Part shown: positions 1 through 9,107 of the stretch, piece after piece
Position numbering within the stretch: position 1 is the stretch's first letter
How the letters are laid out: each line of letters opens with the position of its first letter
Origin: an uncultured Alteromonas sp.
GTDB lineage: Bacteria; Pseudomonadota; Gammaproteobacteria; Enterobacterales; Alteromonadaceae
Assembly (NCBI RefSeq): GCF_913058315.1
Contig: NZ_CAJXQY010000031.1
Location: 1-40,737 of the forward strand
Direction: 5' to 3'
Length of the DNA: 40,737 bases
Position numbers and translations under genes: made by a program
Notes under the pieces: generated by a model
Database searches by the model: none
The model's input: the letters and a program-made list of their open reading frames with translations, nothing else
What the model was told of the DNA's origin: nothing

Positions 1-32
1 CGTCGGCAGCGTCAGATGTGTATAAGAGACAG
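1..32 (+). other. Nextera (Tn5) sequencing adapter remnant, not genomic
   Basis: The first 32 bases correspond to the Illumina Nextera read-1 transposase adapter lacking its first T. They end with the 19-bp Tn5 mosaic end AGATGTGTATAAGAGACAG (14-32). The radA reading frame starts immediately afterwards. This is untrimmed library sequence at a contig end and should be masked. Confidence 0.97.
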
Positions 33-188
33 GTGCCTAATGGCAGTGAGCGTTTAAGTGAAGCGGTAAAACACGGCTTTAAGCGAGCGATTGTACCTAA
101 AGCAAATGCCCCGAAAAATCAGATTGCTGGGTTAACCGTCATTCCGGTGGCTAAACTCAGTGATGCGCTGGAAGCGCTCGACGCTTAA
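33..188 (+). CDS. radA: DNA repair protein RadA, C-terminal end (partial)
   Basis: This is the last 52 codons (51 residues plus TAA) of an open frame cut by the contig start. The readable part runs from VPNGSERLSEAVKHGF through RAIVPKANAP to KLSDALEALDA. It matches the end of the Lon-protease-like domain of RadA/Sms, the RecA-like ATPase that promotes branch migration in recombinational repair. The upstream zinc finger, Walker motifs and KNRFG motif lie outside the window. The gene is convergent with the PilZ gene 22 bases downstream. The identification rests on a short but well conserved tail. Confidence 0.85.
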   Translation: MPNGSERLSEAVKHGFKRAIVPKANAPKNQIAGLTVIPVAKLSDALEALDA

Positions 189-210
189 CTTACCTTACCA
201 TCAATGGCTG

Positions 211-621
211 TCAGGACGACAGGGCAGCGGCGATCTTGTCAACCAGGCTTTCAAGCTCTGTGGCATCCAGATCGTCCTGTCCGCTGTTGAGTAACAATAA
301 TCGGCGTAATAATGCCAAATCATCAACCGACAGGTAGGTAATTCTTATCCCGGCTTCGGTTAAGTTTTCCTCTTGCAGTGAGGGACTGTGACGGATAATT
401 TCGCCACTGAGAATAATCGGCGGACTGTCTTCATTGGCTTTGAAACTGAATTCGACGCTGCCTGTTGGCGGGGCTTTTGCCGCGGATGACAGCCACGTTA
501 CTCTTAGCCCCTGCAAAGAAACATCCACCACTTCCACCGGTAGGGTGTCACCCGTACCGGTTATAAGCTGCCCCGACAAATAAATGCCAACCCGTTGAAA
601 ATGGCGTTTTTCTTGCTGCAT
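211..621 (-). CDS. PilZ-domain c-di-GMP-binding protein
   Basis: A 136-residue single-domain protein. The two c-di-GMP-binding signatures of PilZ are visible: RxxxR (RHFQR near residues 6-10) and DxSxxG (DVSLQG about 28 residues later), followed by a beta-barrel-like stretch. It is therefore expected to bind c-di-GMP; its output partner cannot be read from the sequence. An upstream in-frame start would give 149 residues, but the ATG at 621 puts the RxxxR motif right at the N-terminus, as is usual for small PilZ proteins. It lies between radA (convergent) and ettA (same strand). No catalytic domain or membrane segment is present. Confidence 0.8.
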   Translation of the reverse strand: MQQEKRHFQRVGIYLSGQLITGTGDTLPVEVVDVSLQGLRVTWLSSAAKAPPTGSVEFSFKANEDSPPIILSGEIIRHSPSLQEENLTEAGIRITYLSVDDLALLRRLLLLNSGQDDLDATELESLVDKIAAALSS

Positions 622-701
622 GAAAGACCTGAACCCTGTGATGACAAACTGGCTACGCACCCTACTGATAAGTGTAGTGCATAGCCTGAAGTTTGGCCGA
701 T

Positions 702-2369
702 TTACTTACTGATACGTTTGTATTTCAAACGATGCGGCTCAACTACGTCGTGACCAAAGTTGGCTTTTAACCAGCTTTCATAGTCGTTGTAGTTACCTTC
801 ATAGAAGTTGATTTTGCCTTCGTCACGGTAATCAAGAATGTGGGTAGCAACACGGTCAAGGAACCAACGATCGTGCGAAATAACCATGGCACAGCCAGGG
901 AATTCAAGCAGCGCATTTTCCAGCGCACGCAGGGTTTCCACGTCCAGGTCGTTGGTCGGTTCATCGAGCAGTAACACGTTGCCGCCAGCTTTCAGCAGCT
1001 TGGCCAGATGCACACGGTTACGCTCACCACCGGATAAATCCTTGATGTATTTTTGCTGGTCGGTGCCTTTAAAATTAAAGCGACTGCAGTAAGCACGGCT
1101 GTTAAGCTCAAAATTACCGATGCGAACAATGTCCTGACCGTCAGACAACTCCTGCCACACCGTGTTGTTACCGTCCATGTGGTCGCGGAACTGTTCAACA
1201 CTGGCTATTTTCACCGTATCACCAATAGTGACAGAGCCGGAGTCGGGTTGCTCTTTGTCGGTAAGCATTCTGAACAGGGTCGACTTACCGGCACCGTTGG
1301 GGCCAATAATACCCACGATAGCGCCTTTCGGCACAGTAAAGGTCATGTCATCAATGAGGACGCGATCACCGTAGGATTTTTTCAGGTGCTCGACTTCAAT
1401 GACCTTATCCCCCAAGCGTTCACCCGGTGGGATAAACAGTTCGTTGGTTTCGTTCCGTTTTTGGTAGTCACCGCTGGACAGTTCTTCAAATCGAGACATA
1501 CGCGCCTTGCTTTTCGCCTGACGGCCTTTGGGGTTGGTGCGTACCCACTCAAGTTCTTGCTTAATGGACTTCTGGCGGGCATTTTCGGTGCGCTCTTCCT
1601 GTTCAAGGCGGGCATCTTTTTGCTCCAGCCAGCTGGAGTAGTTACCTTCCCACGGAATGCCGTGACCACGGTCGAGCTCCAGGATCCAGCCTGCCACGTT
1701 ATCGAGGAAATACCGGTCGTGGGTAATGGCCACTACGGTGCCCTCATAATCGTGAAGGAAGCGTTCTAACCAGGCTACTGATTCGGCATCCAGGTGGTTA
1801 GTCGGTTCGTCGAGCAGCAGCATGTCGGGCTTTTCCAGCAACAGACGACACAAGGCTACACGGCGGCGCTCACCACCAGACAGTTTGCTCACATCGGCAT
1901 CCCACGGCGGCAGACGCAGTGCATCGGCGGCGCGTTCCAACGCGTTTTCAAGGTTATGGCCGTCTTTGGTCTGAATGATCGCTTCCAGTTCACCTTGTTC
2001 TTTGGCGAGGGCATCAAAGTCGGCATCCGGATCGGCATAAGCAGCATACACCTCGTCGAGGCGTTTCAGCGCGTGGGCAACATCTGCCACGGCTTCTTCT
2101 ATATTGCCGCGCACATCTTTGGTTTCGTCCAATTGGGGTTCCTGGGGCAGATAACCAATGTTGATGCCGGGCTGGGCACGAGCCTCACCTTCAATCTCGG
2201 TGTCCACACCGGCCATAATGCGTAACAGCGTGGACTTACCCGCGCCGTTTAAGCCCAACACGCCAATTTTAGCGCCGGGGAAAAAACTCAGTGAAATGTC
2301 TTTAAGAATCTGACGATTGGGTGGCACAATCTTGCCCACCCGGTGCATGGTATATACGTATTGTGACAT
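702..2369 (-). CDS. ettA: Energy-dependent translational throttle protein EttA (ABC-F ATPase)
   Basis: A 555-residue ABC-F protein, the same length as E. coli EttA. It has two ATP-binding cassettes: Walker A GLNGAGKST and signature LSGGERRR with LLLDEPTNHLD in the first half, and GPNGAGKST with LSGGERNR and LLLDEPTNDLD in the second. They are joined by the charged linker that contacts the ribosomal P/E sites. EttA binds the ribosomal E site and gates the first elongation step according to the ATP/ADP ratio. The frame is open for 29 more codons upstream, but the ATG at 2369 (MSQYVYTMHRVGKIVPP) gives the family N-terminus. It is divergent from lpxD. Confidence 0.95.
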   Translation of the reverse strand: MSQYVYTMHRVGKIVPPNRQILKDISLSFFPGAKIGVLGLNGAGKSTLLRIMAGVDTEIEGEARAQPGINIGYLPQEPQLDETKDVRGNIEEAVADVAHALKRLDEVYAAYADPDADFDALAKEQGELEAIIQTKDGHNLENALERAADALRLPPWDADVSKLSGGERRRVALCRLLLEKPDMLLLDEPTNHLDAESVAWLERFLHDYEGTVVAITHDRYFLDNVAGWILELDRGHGIPWEGNYSSWLEQKDARLEQEERTENARQKSIKQELEWVRTNPKGRQAKSKARMSRFEELSSGDYQKRNETNELFIPPGERLGDKVIEVEHLKKSYGDRVLIDDMTFTVPKGAIVGIIGPNGAGKSTLFRMLTDKEQPDSGSVTIGDTVKIASVEQFRDHMDGNNTVWQELSDGQDIVRIGNFELNSRAYCSRFNFKGTDQQKYIKDLSGGERNRVHLAKLLKAGGNVLLLDEPTNDLDVETLRALENALLEFPGCAMVISHDRWFLDRVATHILDYRDEGKINFYEGNYNDYESWLKANFGHDVVEPHRLKYKRISK

Positions 2370-2598
2370 GCTTGGTCCTGGCTTTTTTAGAAAGTCGCTA
2401 TTGTAATCAAAGACGCCGCCACTTGGTAGGCGTCTGCGGCTTATAGGGTAGTACAAAGTGGTATTTTTTAAATCACGGATGAGCCAACCGGCGTTTTTTT
2501 TTGTAAACTACCTTAATCGGAAACAGGTTTAATGCCCGGCAGGCTTTACTAACGTCCAGACACCGCCGGGTATGGCCAGATTTAATGAAGGATTTTTC

Positions 2599-3624
2599 AT
2601 GCCAGCACAACCTCAAACGCTTTCTTTGGCTCAACTTGCTGAGCAGGTTGGTGGCGATGTCCATGGCGACGGATCAGTCATGCTGTCCGGCGTTAGCACC
2701 CTGACGAGTGCAACATCTTCCCAAATTTCATTTTTAACTAACGGCAAATATCGTTCTCAACTGCAGTCTACTCAGGCTGGTGCCGTTATTCTGCATCCCA
2801 ATGAAGCTGAAAATTGCCCGCTTCCCGGTTTATTGCATAACAATCCCCACGCTGCGTTTGCCCGCATTGCGCAAATATTTGATACCACGCCCGGCGTTGC
2901 GGTAGGCCAGCATAAAACTGCTGTTGTGGCCGATTCGGCGAAGCTGGGGGATAACGTGGCCCTGGGCCCGTACTGCGTTATCGAAGATGACGTAGTGCTG
3001 GGTGATAATGTGGTCATTGGCGCGCACACCATCATTAGCCGGGGCTCTCGAATTGGTAACGGGTCGGTGATTCATCCGAATGTTACCGTGTACCACGGAG
3101 CACGCGTTGGTCAGCGGGTACGCATTCACAGTCAGACCGTGATTGGTGCGGATGGCTTTGGTTATGCCAATGATGCCGGTACCTGGTTACCGATTCCGCA
3201 AACAGGCTCAGTGGTGATTGGTGACGACAGCCAGATTGGCGCATCCAGTACTATCGACCGCGGCGCCCTGGACGATACCATTATTGGTAAAAACGTGATT
3301 ATCGATAATCAGGTGCAAATTGGTCATAACTGCATTATTGGCGATCACAGCTGTATATGCGGTGCCACTGGCATCGCCGGCAGTGCCACCATTGGTAAAT
3401 ATGTGATTATTGCTGGTGGGTGCGGTATCGGTGGTCACCTGACCATTTGTGACAAAGTACAGATTACCGGCTACACCATGGTGATTAGTGATATTAAAGA
3501 GCCCGGGGTTTACTCCTCCGGACAACCGGCCATGACCAATCGCGACTGGCGAAAAAATGCCGTGCGTAACCGCCAGCTGGAGCAGCTTTTCGAGCGCGTA
3601 AAACAACTGGAAAAGAAAGACTAA
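2599..3624 (+). CDS. lpxD: UDP-3-O-acylglucosamine N-acyltransferase LpxD
   Basis: A 341-residue acyltransferase of lipid A synthesis, which adds the N-linked 3-hydroxyacyl chain to UDP-3-O-acyl-glucosamine. An N-terminal uridine-binding domain (about 1-100) is followed by left-handed beta-helix hexapeptide repeats (about 105-300) and a C-terminal helix. The catalytic His lies in DNQVQIGHN (about residue 243). The end EPGVYSSG...WRKNAVRN matches the family. The ATG at 2599 has a GAAGGA ribosome site and gives the E. coli length; nine further in-frame codons upstream are probably untranslated. The gene is isolated between ettA and glyA, away from the usual bamA-skp-fabZ-lpxA neighbours, so it may be a second copy. 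Confidence 0.93.
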   Translation: MPAQPQTLSLAQLAEQVGGDVHGDGSVMLSGVSTLTSATSSQISFLTNGKYRSQLQSTQAGAVILHPNEAENCPLPGLLHNNPHAAFARIAQIFDTTPGVAVGQHKTAVVADSAKLGDNVALGPYCVIEDDVVLGDNVVIGAHTIISRGSRIGNGSVIHPNVTVYHGARVGQRVRIHSQTVIGADGFGYANDAGTWLPIPQTGSVVIGDDSQIGASSTIDRGALDDTIIGKNVIIDNQVQIGHNCIIGDHSCICGATGIAGSATIGKYVIIAGGCGIGGHLTICDKVQITGYTMVISDIKEPGVYSSGQPAMTNRDWRKNAVRNRQLEQLFERVKQLEKKD

Positions 3625-3654
3625 TCAGAGTATTGCCAATGCCTGCCATGCTTT

Positions 3655-3668
3655 CCTGGCATGCCAGG
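3655..3668. repeat. Perfect 14-bp palindrome upstream of glyA
   Basis: CCTGGCATGCCAGG is its own reverse complement. It sits 30 bases after the lpxD stop and about 180 bases before glyA. It has no following T-run, so it is not a standard terminator. A dimeric regulator site is possible, but I do not recognise the motif. Confidence 0.4.
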
Positions 3669-3770
3669 TCGGTACATCCTCGCGGCTGTCATCGCCTGAG
3701 TGTAATCCACCGTTGACAGCCTGTTTGTTGCATTACTGTTCGGATTTGTCATAAATCAGCCACAAAGCAG

Positions 3771-3799
3771 TATACATAGCACGTAAAATGACTAGAATA
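3771..3799 (+). promoter_or_regulatory. Candidate sigma-70 promoter of glyA
   Basis: A -35-like TATACA (3771-3776) is separated by 17 bases from TAGAAT (3794-3799), giving a leader of about 40 bases to the glyA ATG. An alternative pairing is TTGTCA (3746) with TATACA (3771), but that spacer is 19 bases. No PurR operator is recognisable. Confidence 0.4.
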
Positions 3800-3846
3800 T
3801 GCGTCTCTGATTTTACGCGACCCCAAAAACGCAGTAAGGAGCCTTC

Positions 3847-5103
3847 ATGTTACCGCGCCAAATGAACATTGCCGATTTTGATCCGGAATTAGCCGCAGCG
3901 ATTGATAAAGAGAATCAACGCCAGGAACACCATATTGAGCTAATTGCCTCTGAAAACTATTGCAGCCCTCGAGTTATGGAGGCCCAGGGGTCGCAATTAA
4001 CCAATAAATACGCTGAAGGTTATCCTGGTAAGCGTTACTACGGTGGCTGCGAGCACGTAGATATCGTTGAGGATCTGGCGATTGAGCGTGCCAAGCAATT
4101 GTTTGGCGCTGAGTATGCTAACGTGCAACCACACTCTGGTTCACAGGCTAACTCGGCCGTATTTATGGCGTTACTTAACGCTGGTGATACCGTGCTGGGC
4201 ATGAGCTTGTCTGAAGGTGGTCACTTAACTCACGGCGCCAGCGTTAACTTCTCTGGTAAAACCTATAATGCGGTGCAGTACGGCCTGAACGAAGAGACCG
4301 GCGAGATTGATTACGCTCAGGTTGAAGCGCTGGCTGAAGAACACAAGCCAAAAATGATCATTGGTGGCTTCTCCGCTTATTCTGGCATTGTTGACTGGCA
4401 GCGTTTCCGTGCCATTGCCGATAAAGTAGGCGCGTTCCTGCTGGTCGATATGGCGCACGTAGCGGGTTTGGTTGCTGCAGGGGTTTATCCTAACCCACTG
4501 CCACACGCGCACGTCGTAACCACTACCACGCATAAAACTCTGGCTGGTCCTCGCGGCGGCCTGATCCTGTCTGCCTGCGGTGATGAGACCATTTATAAGA
4601 AGCTTAACAGCTCAGTATTCCCGGGTAACCAGGGCGGTCCGCTGTGCCACGTTATTGCTGCCAAAGCCGTTGCTTTCAAAGAAGCGCTGCAGCCAGACTT
4701 TAAAGCTTATCAGCAGCAGGTCGTTACCAATGCCAAAGCTATGGTAAGCGTGATGCAGGAGCGCGGTTATAAAATCGTTTCTAACGGTACCGACAACCAT
4801 CTGTTCCTGTTAGATCTGATCGATAAAGATATTACCGGTAAAGATGCCGATGCAGCCCTTGGCCGTGCTAACATTACCGTTAACAAGAACTCAGTACCTA
4901 ACGATCCTCGTTCACCGTTTGTCACCAGTGGTTTACGCATTGGTACGCCCGCTATCACCCGTCGTGGTTTTGGTGATAACGAAGCGAAGCAGGTAGCAAG
5001 CTGGATTTGTGACGTGCTGGATAACATGGGCGATGAGAGCGTGGTTGAACGCGTTCAGAAAGAAGTGGTTGAGCTGTGCTCACGCTTCCCGGTATACGCC
5101 TAA
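3847..5103 (+). CDS. glyA: Serine hydroxymethyltransferase
   Basis: A 418-residue PLP enzyme that converts serine plus tetrahydrofolate to glycine plus 5,10-methylene-THF, the main source of one-carbon units. The N-terminus [19 protein letters not shown] and the block [10 protein letters not shown]...[10 protein letters not shown] are near-identical to the E. coli family. The PLP lysine is in [16 protein letters not shown] (about residues 223-238). The length is one residue more than E. coli GlyA. An AAGGAG ribosome site lies 6 bases before the ATG. It is followed by nrdR after 58 bases containing a stem-loop. Confidence 0.97.
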   Translation: MLPRQMNIADFDPELAAAIDKENQRQEHHIELIASENYCSPRVMEAQGSQLTNKYAEGYPGKRYYGGCEHVDIVEDLAIERAKQLFGAEYANVQPHSGSQANSAVFMALLNAGDTVLGMSLSEGGHLTHGASVNFSGKTYNAVQYGLNEETGEIDYAQVEALAEEHKPKMIIGGFSAYSGIVDWQRFRAIADKVGAFLLVDMAHVAGLVAAGVYPNPLPHAHVVTTTTHKTLAGPRGGLILSACGDETIYKKLNSSVFPGNQGGPLCHVIAAKAVAFKEALQPDFKAYQQQVVTNAKAMVSVMQERGYKIVSNGTDNHLFLLDLIDKDITGKDADAALGRANITVNKNSVPNDPRSPFVTSGLRIGTPAITRRGFGDNEAKQVASWICDVLDNMGDESVVERVQKEVVELCSRFPVYA

Positions 5104-5115
5104 TCCAAGGAATAG

Positions 5116-5141
5116 CGGCTCAGTAGTTACTGGCTGAGCCG
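5116..5141 (+). other. Stem-loop between glyA and nrdR
   Basis: CGGCTCAG (5116-5123) pairs perfectly with CTGAGCCG (5134-5141) around a 10-base loop. No U-tract follows, so it is more likely an mRNA processing or stabilising hairpin, or a weak attenuator, than an intrinsic terminator. Confidence 0.45.
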
Positions 5142-5161
5142 GTTACTAAGCAGGAGCGTTT

Positions 5162-5611
5162 ATGCATTGTCCCTTTTGTTCTGCTGAAGAAACCAAGGTT
5201 ATTGATTCCAGGTTAGTCGCTGAAGGACATCAGGTGCGCCGGCGCCGGGAGTGCGCTGAATGTCATGAACGCTTTACCACCTTTGAGAGCGCTGAGCTGG
5301 TGATGCCGCGGGTTATCAAACGCGACGGCACCCGCGAGCCTTTCAACGAAGACAAACTGCGGGCAGGTTTACAACGGGCATTGGAAAAACGCCCGGTAAG
5401 CACTGAAAAAATCGAGCAGTGTGTGCTGCAACTCAAATCGACACTGCGGGCAACCGGCGAGCGCGAAGTTGAAAGCGAATTGTTAGGCAATCTCATTATG
5501 GATGCCTTAAAAGAGCTGGATAAAGTGGCTTATGTCCGTTTTGCCTCAGTGTATCGTTCCTTTGAAGATATTAAAGAGTTTGGTGAAGAGATAGCCAGAC
5601 TGGGGGATTAA
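5162..5611 (+). CDS. nrdR: Transcriptional repressor NrdR
   Basis: A 149-residue repressor of ribonucleotide reductase operons. The N-terminal zinc ribbon is complete ([17 protein letters not shown] and [12 protein letters not shown]; CxxC...CxxC). It is followed by an ATP-cone domain (about 48-140) that senses ATP/dATP, including [16 protein letters not shown]. Length and start match E. coli NrdR. It heads the nrdR-ribD-ribE-ribBX run; ribD begins 5 bases after its stop, so the two are almost certainly co-transcribed, as in many gammaproteobacteria. Confidence 0.96.
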   Translation: MHCPFCSAEETKVIDSRLVAEGHQVRRRRECAECHERFTTFESAELVMPRVIKRDGTREPFNEDKLRAGLQRALEKRPVSTEKIEQCVLQLKSTLRATGEREVESELLGNLIMDALKELDKVAYVRFASVYRSFEDIKEFGEEIARLGD

Positions 5612-5616
5612 ATCCC

Positions 5617-6747
5617 ATGCAATGCCTCAATTCCAGCCCGGCCACCGATGAATTCTGGATGGCTAAAGCCATTCAATTGGCGGCCAAAGGGCGTTATACC
5701 ACCTCTCCAAACCCTCGTGTCGGCTGTGTAATTGTTAAGCATGATCAGTGTATCGGGCAGGGGTATCATATCCAGGCCGGAACCCCTCACGCCGAAGTGC
5801 ATGCCCTGGTTGCCGCGGGTGACAATGCCCGTGACGCAACTGCCTATGTGACGCTTGAGCCTTGCAGCCATACTGGTCGTACGCCGCCGTGTGCCGATGC
5901 ACTCATCAAAGCCGGCGTTGCCAGAGTGGTGGTGGCCATGACTGATCCGAATCCGCAGGTCAGTGGCAGCGGTATTGAGCGCATCAAGGCGGCGGGAATC
6001 GCCGTTACGCAGGACGTATTAACGGCGCAGGCAAGGGCACTAAACCCCGGGTTTATTAAGCGAATGCAGCACGGTTTGCCCTGGGTGAGAGTGAAACTGG
6101 GCGTGAGTCTGGATGGCAAAATTGCCCTGGCTAACGGTGCCAGCCAATGGATTACCGGGCCAGCGGCCCGGCGTGACGTGCAGCGACTAAGAGCGCAGAG
6201 CTGCGCCATTATTACCGGCAGTGGTACGGTGATTGCCGACAATCCAAGCATGCTGGTGCGCCCGGAACAGGCCGAATTCAGCAGCTACCCGGTGTCTGCA
6301 GTGCGCCAGCCTCTGCGAGTGGTGATTGACTCACAGGAGCGGCTCACGCCTAACTGGTTGATGTTTAATGATGGTCACCTGGTCTTGCTGGTCAATCAGC
6401 GTTTTCGCGCTGGCTTTAGCCAGGATGTCGAGCAATGTCAGTTGCCCTTGTCAGAGCAGGGCAAAATCGATTTACCGTTATTGCTGGCTGAACTGGCTAA
6501 GCGGGGCATTAACGAAGTATTAGTAGAATCCGGAGCGGGTTTAGCCGGTGCCTTTACAGAACATAACCTGGTCGATGAGCTGATTGTCTACCAGGCGCCT
6601 AAAATCCTCGGCGATAGAGGCATTTCTATGCTGAACTTACCTGACTACGAACAGGTAAACGAGGTGCCGCACTTGAAATTGACCGATATCAGACATATAG
6701 CAGAAGACATCCGGCTGACCTATCAATTAGCCTGCGACAAGTCATAA
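5617..6747 (+). CDS. ribD: Bifunctional riboflavin biosynthesis deaminase/reductase RibD
   Basis: A 376-residue enzyme for steps 2 and 3 of riboflavin synthesis. The N-terminal cytidine-deaminase-like domain (about 10-150) carries the zinc signature HAEVHAL and PCSHTGRTPPC. The C-terminal NADPH-dependent reductase domain (about 155-370) contains KLGVSLDGKIA, SQWITGP and VESGAGLAGAF. Both active-site sets look complete. The start at 5617 has a GGGGGA ribosome site overlapping the end of nrdR; a downstream ATG at 5659 is possible but would shorten the N-terminus. Confidence 0.95.
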   Translation: MQCLNSSPATDEFWMAKAIQLAAKGRYTTSPNPRVGCVIVKHDQCIGQGYHIQAGTPHAEVHALVAAGDNARDATAYVTLEPCSHTGRTPPCADALIKAGVARVVVAMTDPNPQVSGSGIERIKAAGIAVTQDVLTAQARALNPGFIKRMQHGLPWVRVKLGVSLDGKIALANGASQWITGPAARRDVQRLRAQSCAIITGSGTVIADNPSMLVRPEQAEFSSYPVSAVRQPLRVVIDSQERLTPNWLMFNDGHLVLLVNQRFRAGFSQDVEQCQLPLSEQGKIDLPLLLAELAKRGINEVLVESGAGLAGAFTEHNLVDELIVYQAPKILGDRGISMLNLPDYEQVNEVPHLKLTDIRHIAEDIRLTYQLACDKS

Positions 6748-6768
6748 TACAGAACACGAGAAGATATT

Positions 6769-7428
6769 ATGTTCACTGGAATTATTGAAGCGCTTGGTAC
6801 CATCGAATCCATGGTCGATCAGGGCGAATCTATCCGCCTCAAAGTGGGAGTGGGTAAACTGGATATGTCAGATGTCGCCCTTGGAGACAGCATTGCCACC
6901 AACGGTGTGTGTCTGACTGTAGTAGACTACAGCCCGCACCATTACAGTGCTGATGTGTCTGCTGAGACCATCCGCTTGACCGGCTTTGCTCAGTATCAGC
7001 CCGGTGCTCAGGTAAATCTTGAGAAAGCGATGCAGGTCAATTCCCGTTTCGGCGGGCATATAGTTTCTGGTCACGTCGATGGCGTTGGCGAGGTATCCCG
7101 TATAATCCAGCACAGCGATTACGTGGAAATATGGATCAATGCACCGGATGACCTGGCTAAATATATTGCCCATAAAGGCAGTATCACCGTCGACGGTGTG
7201 AGCCTGACCGTCAATAAGGTTAATGGCAGTGAATTTATGCTTTGGATCATTCCGCATACCCTGCAGGAAACAGTATTGGGCACCTATAAAACCGGTACCA
7301 GAGTGAATTTGGAAGTGGACGTCATTGCCCGCTATCTGGAACGACTGATGTTAGGCGACAAAGCCGCCAGTAAAAAAAGTGATATCAGTCTGGAATTTCT
7401 CGCCGAACACGGCTATCTAAAAAAATAA
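6769..7428 (+). CDS. ribE: Riboflavin synthase, alpha chain
   Basis: A 219-residue riboflavin synthase that dismutates two 6,7-dimethyl-8-ribityllumazine molecules to riboflavin. The tandem lumazine-binding repeats are visible: [13 protein letters not shown] opening the first half and [14 protein letters not shown] opening the second. The N-terminal MFTGII that contributes to the active site is intact, and the length is near the E. coli protein (213). It follows ribD by 21 bases with a GAGAAG ribosome site and precedes ribBX by 20 bases. It is called ribC in E. coli. Confidence 0.95.
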   Translation: MFTGIIEALGTIESMVDQGESIRLKVGVGKLDMSDVALGDSIATNGVCLTVVDYSPHHYSADVSAETIRLTGFAQYQPGAQVNLEKAMQVNSRFGGHIVSGHVDGVGEVSRIIQHSDYVEIWINAPDDLAKYIAHKGSITVDGVSLTVNKVNGSEFMLWIIPHTLQETVLGTYKTGTRVNLEVDVIARYLERLMLGDKAASKKSDISLEFLAEHGYLKK

Positions 7429-7448
7429 CCCTACAAGACACAATATTT

Positions 7449-8549
7449 ATGGCACTTAATAGCACCGCTGAAATAATCGAAGATATCAAGTTAGGCAAGA
7501 TGGTCATTCTGATGGATGACGAAGATCGCGAAAATGAAGGCGATATCATCATGGCTGCTGAACACGTAACGCCCGAGGCAATTAACTTTATGGTTAAGCA
7601 TGCCAGAGGACTGGTTTGTTTGCCTATGACCGCAGAACGTTGTCAGCGTTTAAATCTGCCACTCATGGTCGACCTTAACAAAGCACAGTTTTCGACTAAT
7701 TTTACCGTGTCGATTGAAGCGGCTGAAGGCGTTACTACCGGTATTTCGGCCGCCGACCGCGCTACGACTATTCTGGCAGCTGTAGCACGGGATGCTCAGG
7801 CTAAGGATATCGTTCAGCCCGGCCACATTTTTCCGTTAATTGCTAAGGAAGGCGGGGTACTTAACCGTGCCGGGCATACCGAGGCGGGCGTCGATCTGGC
7901 GCGCCTTGCAGGCTGTGAACCAGCGGCTGTGATTGTTGAAGTATTAAATGATGACGGCAGCATGGCCCGTCGCCCCCAGCTTGAAGCGTTTGCTGAAGCC
8001 CACGGTATCAAAATTGGCACCATTGCCGACCTGATTGAATACCGCAACCTTAATGAAACGACCATTAAAAAGGTGTCGAGCTGTCAGTTACCCACTCAGT
8101 ATGGCGATTTTGAGTTGCATACATTTAAGGATGTTATTGATAACCAGCTGCACTTTGCGCTTAAAAAGGGGGATGTTGAGGCCGAATCGCCCACCCTCGT
8201 GCGGGTTCATCTGCATAACACGCTGAGCGATCTACTGGGCTCAACCCGCGGTATTTCCCGTTCAATGACCCTGCCTGATGCCATGGAACAAATTGCCACA
8301 GAAGGTGGGGTGCTGGTGCTCCTGGGTAAAGAAGAAGACCTTGAGTCGCAGTTACAGCGCTTCGCCGCCGAAGACAGAGGTGAGCAGCCGGTAGGTAAAA
8401 ACTGGCAGGGGTCCTCACGCACTGTAGGCGTGGGAAGCCAGATCCTGGCAGCGATGGGCGTCCAGAAAATGCGTTTATTAAGTAAACCCATTAAATATCA
8501 CGCGCTTTCCGGATTTGGTCTGGAAGTTGTTGAGTATATTCACGACTAA
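7449..8549 (+). CDS. ribBX: 3,4-dihydroxy-2-butanone 4-phosphate synthase with degenerate GTP cyclohydrolase II domain (RibBX type)
   Basis: A 366-residue two-domain protein. The N-terminal DHBP synthase half (about 1-200) has the acidic loop [20 protein letters not shown] and [13 protein letters not shown], so it should convert ribulose 5-phosphate to DHBP. The C-terminal half resembles GTP cyclohydrolase II, but its active site is gone. Where the active family has RVHSECLTGD followed by a CDCG zinc site, this protein has [15 protein letters not shown]. The YHRQEGRG region is replaced by [10 protein letters not shown]. It is therefore not expected to hydrolyse GTP, and a separate ribA must exist elsewhere. 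It is usually auto-annotated as bifunctional RibBA. Confidence 0.9.
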   Translation: MALNSTAEIIEDIKLGKMVILMDDEDRENEGDIIMAAEHVTPEAINFMVKHARGLVCLPMTAERCQRLNLPLMVDLNKAQFSTNFTVSIEAAEGVTTGISAADRATTILAAVARDAQAKDIVQPGHIFPLIAKEGGVLNRAGHTEAGVDLARLAGCEPAAVIVEVLNDDGSMARRPQLEAFAEAHGIKIGTIADLIEYRNLNETTIKKVSSCQLPTQYGDFELHTFKDVIDNQLHFALKKGDVEAESPTLVRVHLHNTLSDLLGSTRGISRSMTLPDAMEQIATEGGVLVLLGKEEDLESQLQRFAAEDRGEQPVGKNWQGSSRTVGVGSQILAAMGVQKMRLLSKPIKYHALSGFGLEVVEYIHD

Positions 8550-8552
8550 CGA

Positions 8553-8580
8553 TTGGGTTTTGGCGCTGTTGTGGTATACT
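8553..8580 (+). promoter_or_regulatory. Candidate extended -10 promoter for ribH-nusB-thiL-pgpA
   Basis: TGGTATACT (8572-8580) is an extended -10 element, with a weak -35 TTGGGT (8553-8558) 16 bases upstream of its hexamer. It lies in the 71-base gap after ribBX and gives a leader of about 35 bases before ribH. This would let ribH-nusB-thiL-pgpA be expressed separately from the nrdR-rib part. Confidence 0.5.
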
Positions 8581-8620
8581 TCGCGCCGTTTTTGACACGG
8601 GATTCATACGGGATTGGGCT

Positions 8621-9097
8621 ATGCAGGTTATCGAAGGTAATATTCGCGCAACGGGTAAGAAATTTGCCATTGTTGTTTCACGTTTTAACAGCTTTGTAGT
8701 AGAAAGTTTGTTAGAAGGCGCACTGGACACACTGGAGCGTCACGGTGAAGTCAGTGATGAAGATGTCACTCTGGTTCGTGTACCTGGCGCTTACGAGCTG
8801 CCGGTCGCTGCGAAGAAATTAGCTGAATCTAAAAAGTTCGACGCTATCATTGCCTTAGGTGCTGTGATCCGTGGCGGTACTCCGCACTTTGACTTTGTTG
8901 CCGGTGAATGCAACAAAGGCCTGGCGCAGGTTTCACTGGAATACGGTTTACCGGTTTCTTTTGGTGTGATCACCACCGATTCTATCGAACAAGCCATTGA
9001 GCGTTCTGGCACCAAAGCCGGTAACAAAGGCTCAGAAGCCGCCTTAGGTGCGCTTGAAATGGTTAACGTAATGTCTGCCTTAGACGACCTGGCATAA
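8621..9097 (+). CDS. ribH: 6,7-dimethyl-8-ribityllumazine synthase
   Basis: A 158-residue lumazine synthase, the penultimate riboflavin step, which joins DHBP with the RibD product. Family blocks are [34 protein letters not shown] (substrate phosphate/ribityl binding), [16 protein letters not shown] (with the catalytic His) and [20 protein letters not shown]. Length is similar to E. coli RibH (156). It has its own candidate promoter and is followed by nusB after 10 bases. Confidence 0.96.
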   Translation: MQVIEGNIRATGKKFAIVVSRFNSFVVESLLEGALDTLERHGEVSDEDVTLVRVPGAYELPVAAKKLAESKKFDAIIALGAVIRGGTPHFDFVAGECNKGLAQVSLEYGLPVSFGVITTDSIEQAIERSGTKAGNKGSEAALGALEMVNVMSALDDLA

Positions 9098-9107
9098 GGG
9101 TAACAGT

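Noticed and set aside
1053..1769. 238-codon forward frame inside ettA
   Set aside because: It is the antisense shadow of the well conserved EttA frame; no ribosome site or recognisable domain.
7438..7453. ACACAATATTTATGGC resembling half of an NrdR box before ribBX
   Set aside because: Only one half matches the consensus, and there is no paired second box as NrdR operators require.
8563..8595. Terminator between ribBX and ribH (GGCGC...GCGCC then T-run)
   Set aside because: A stem of only 5 bp with a 16-base loop is weak and overlaps the better extended -10 promoter element.
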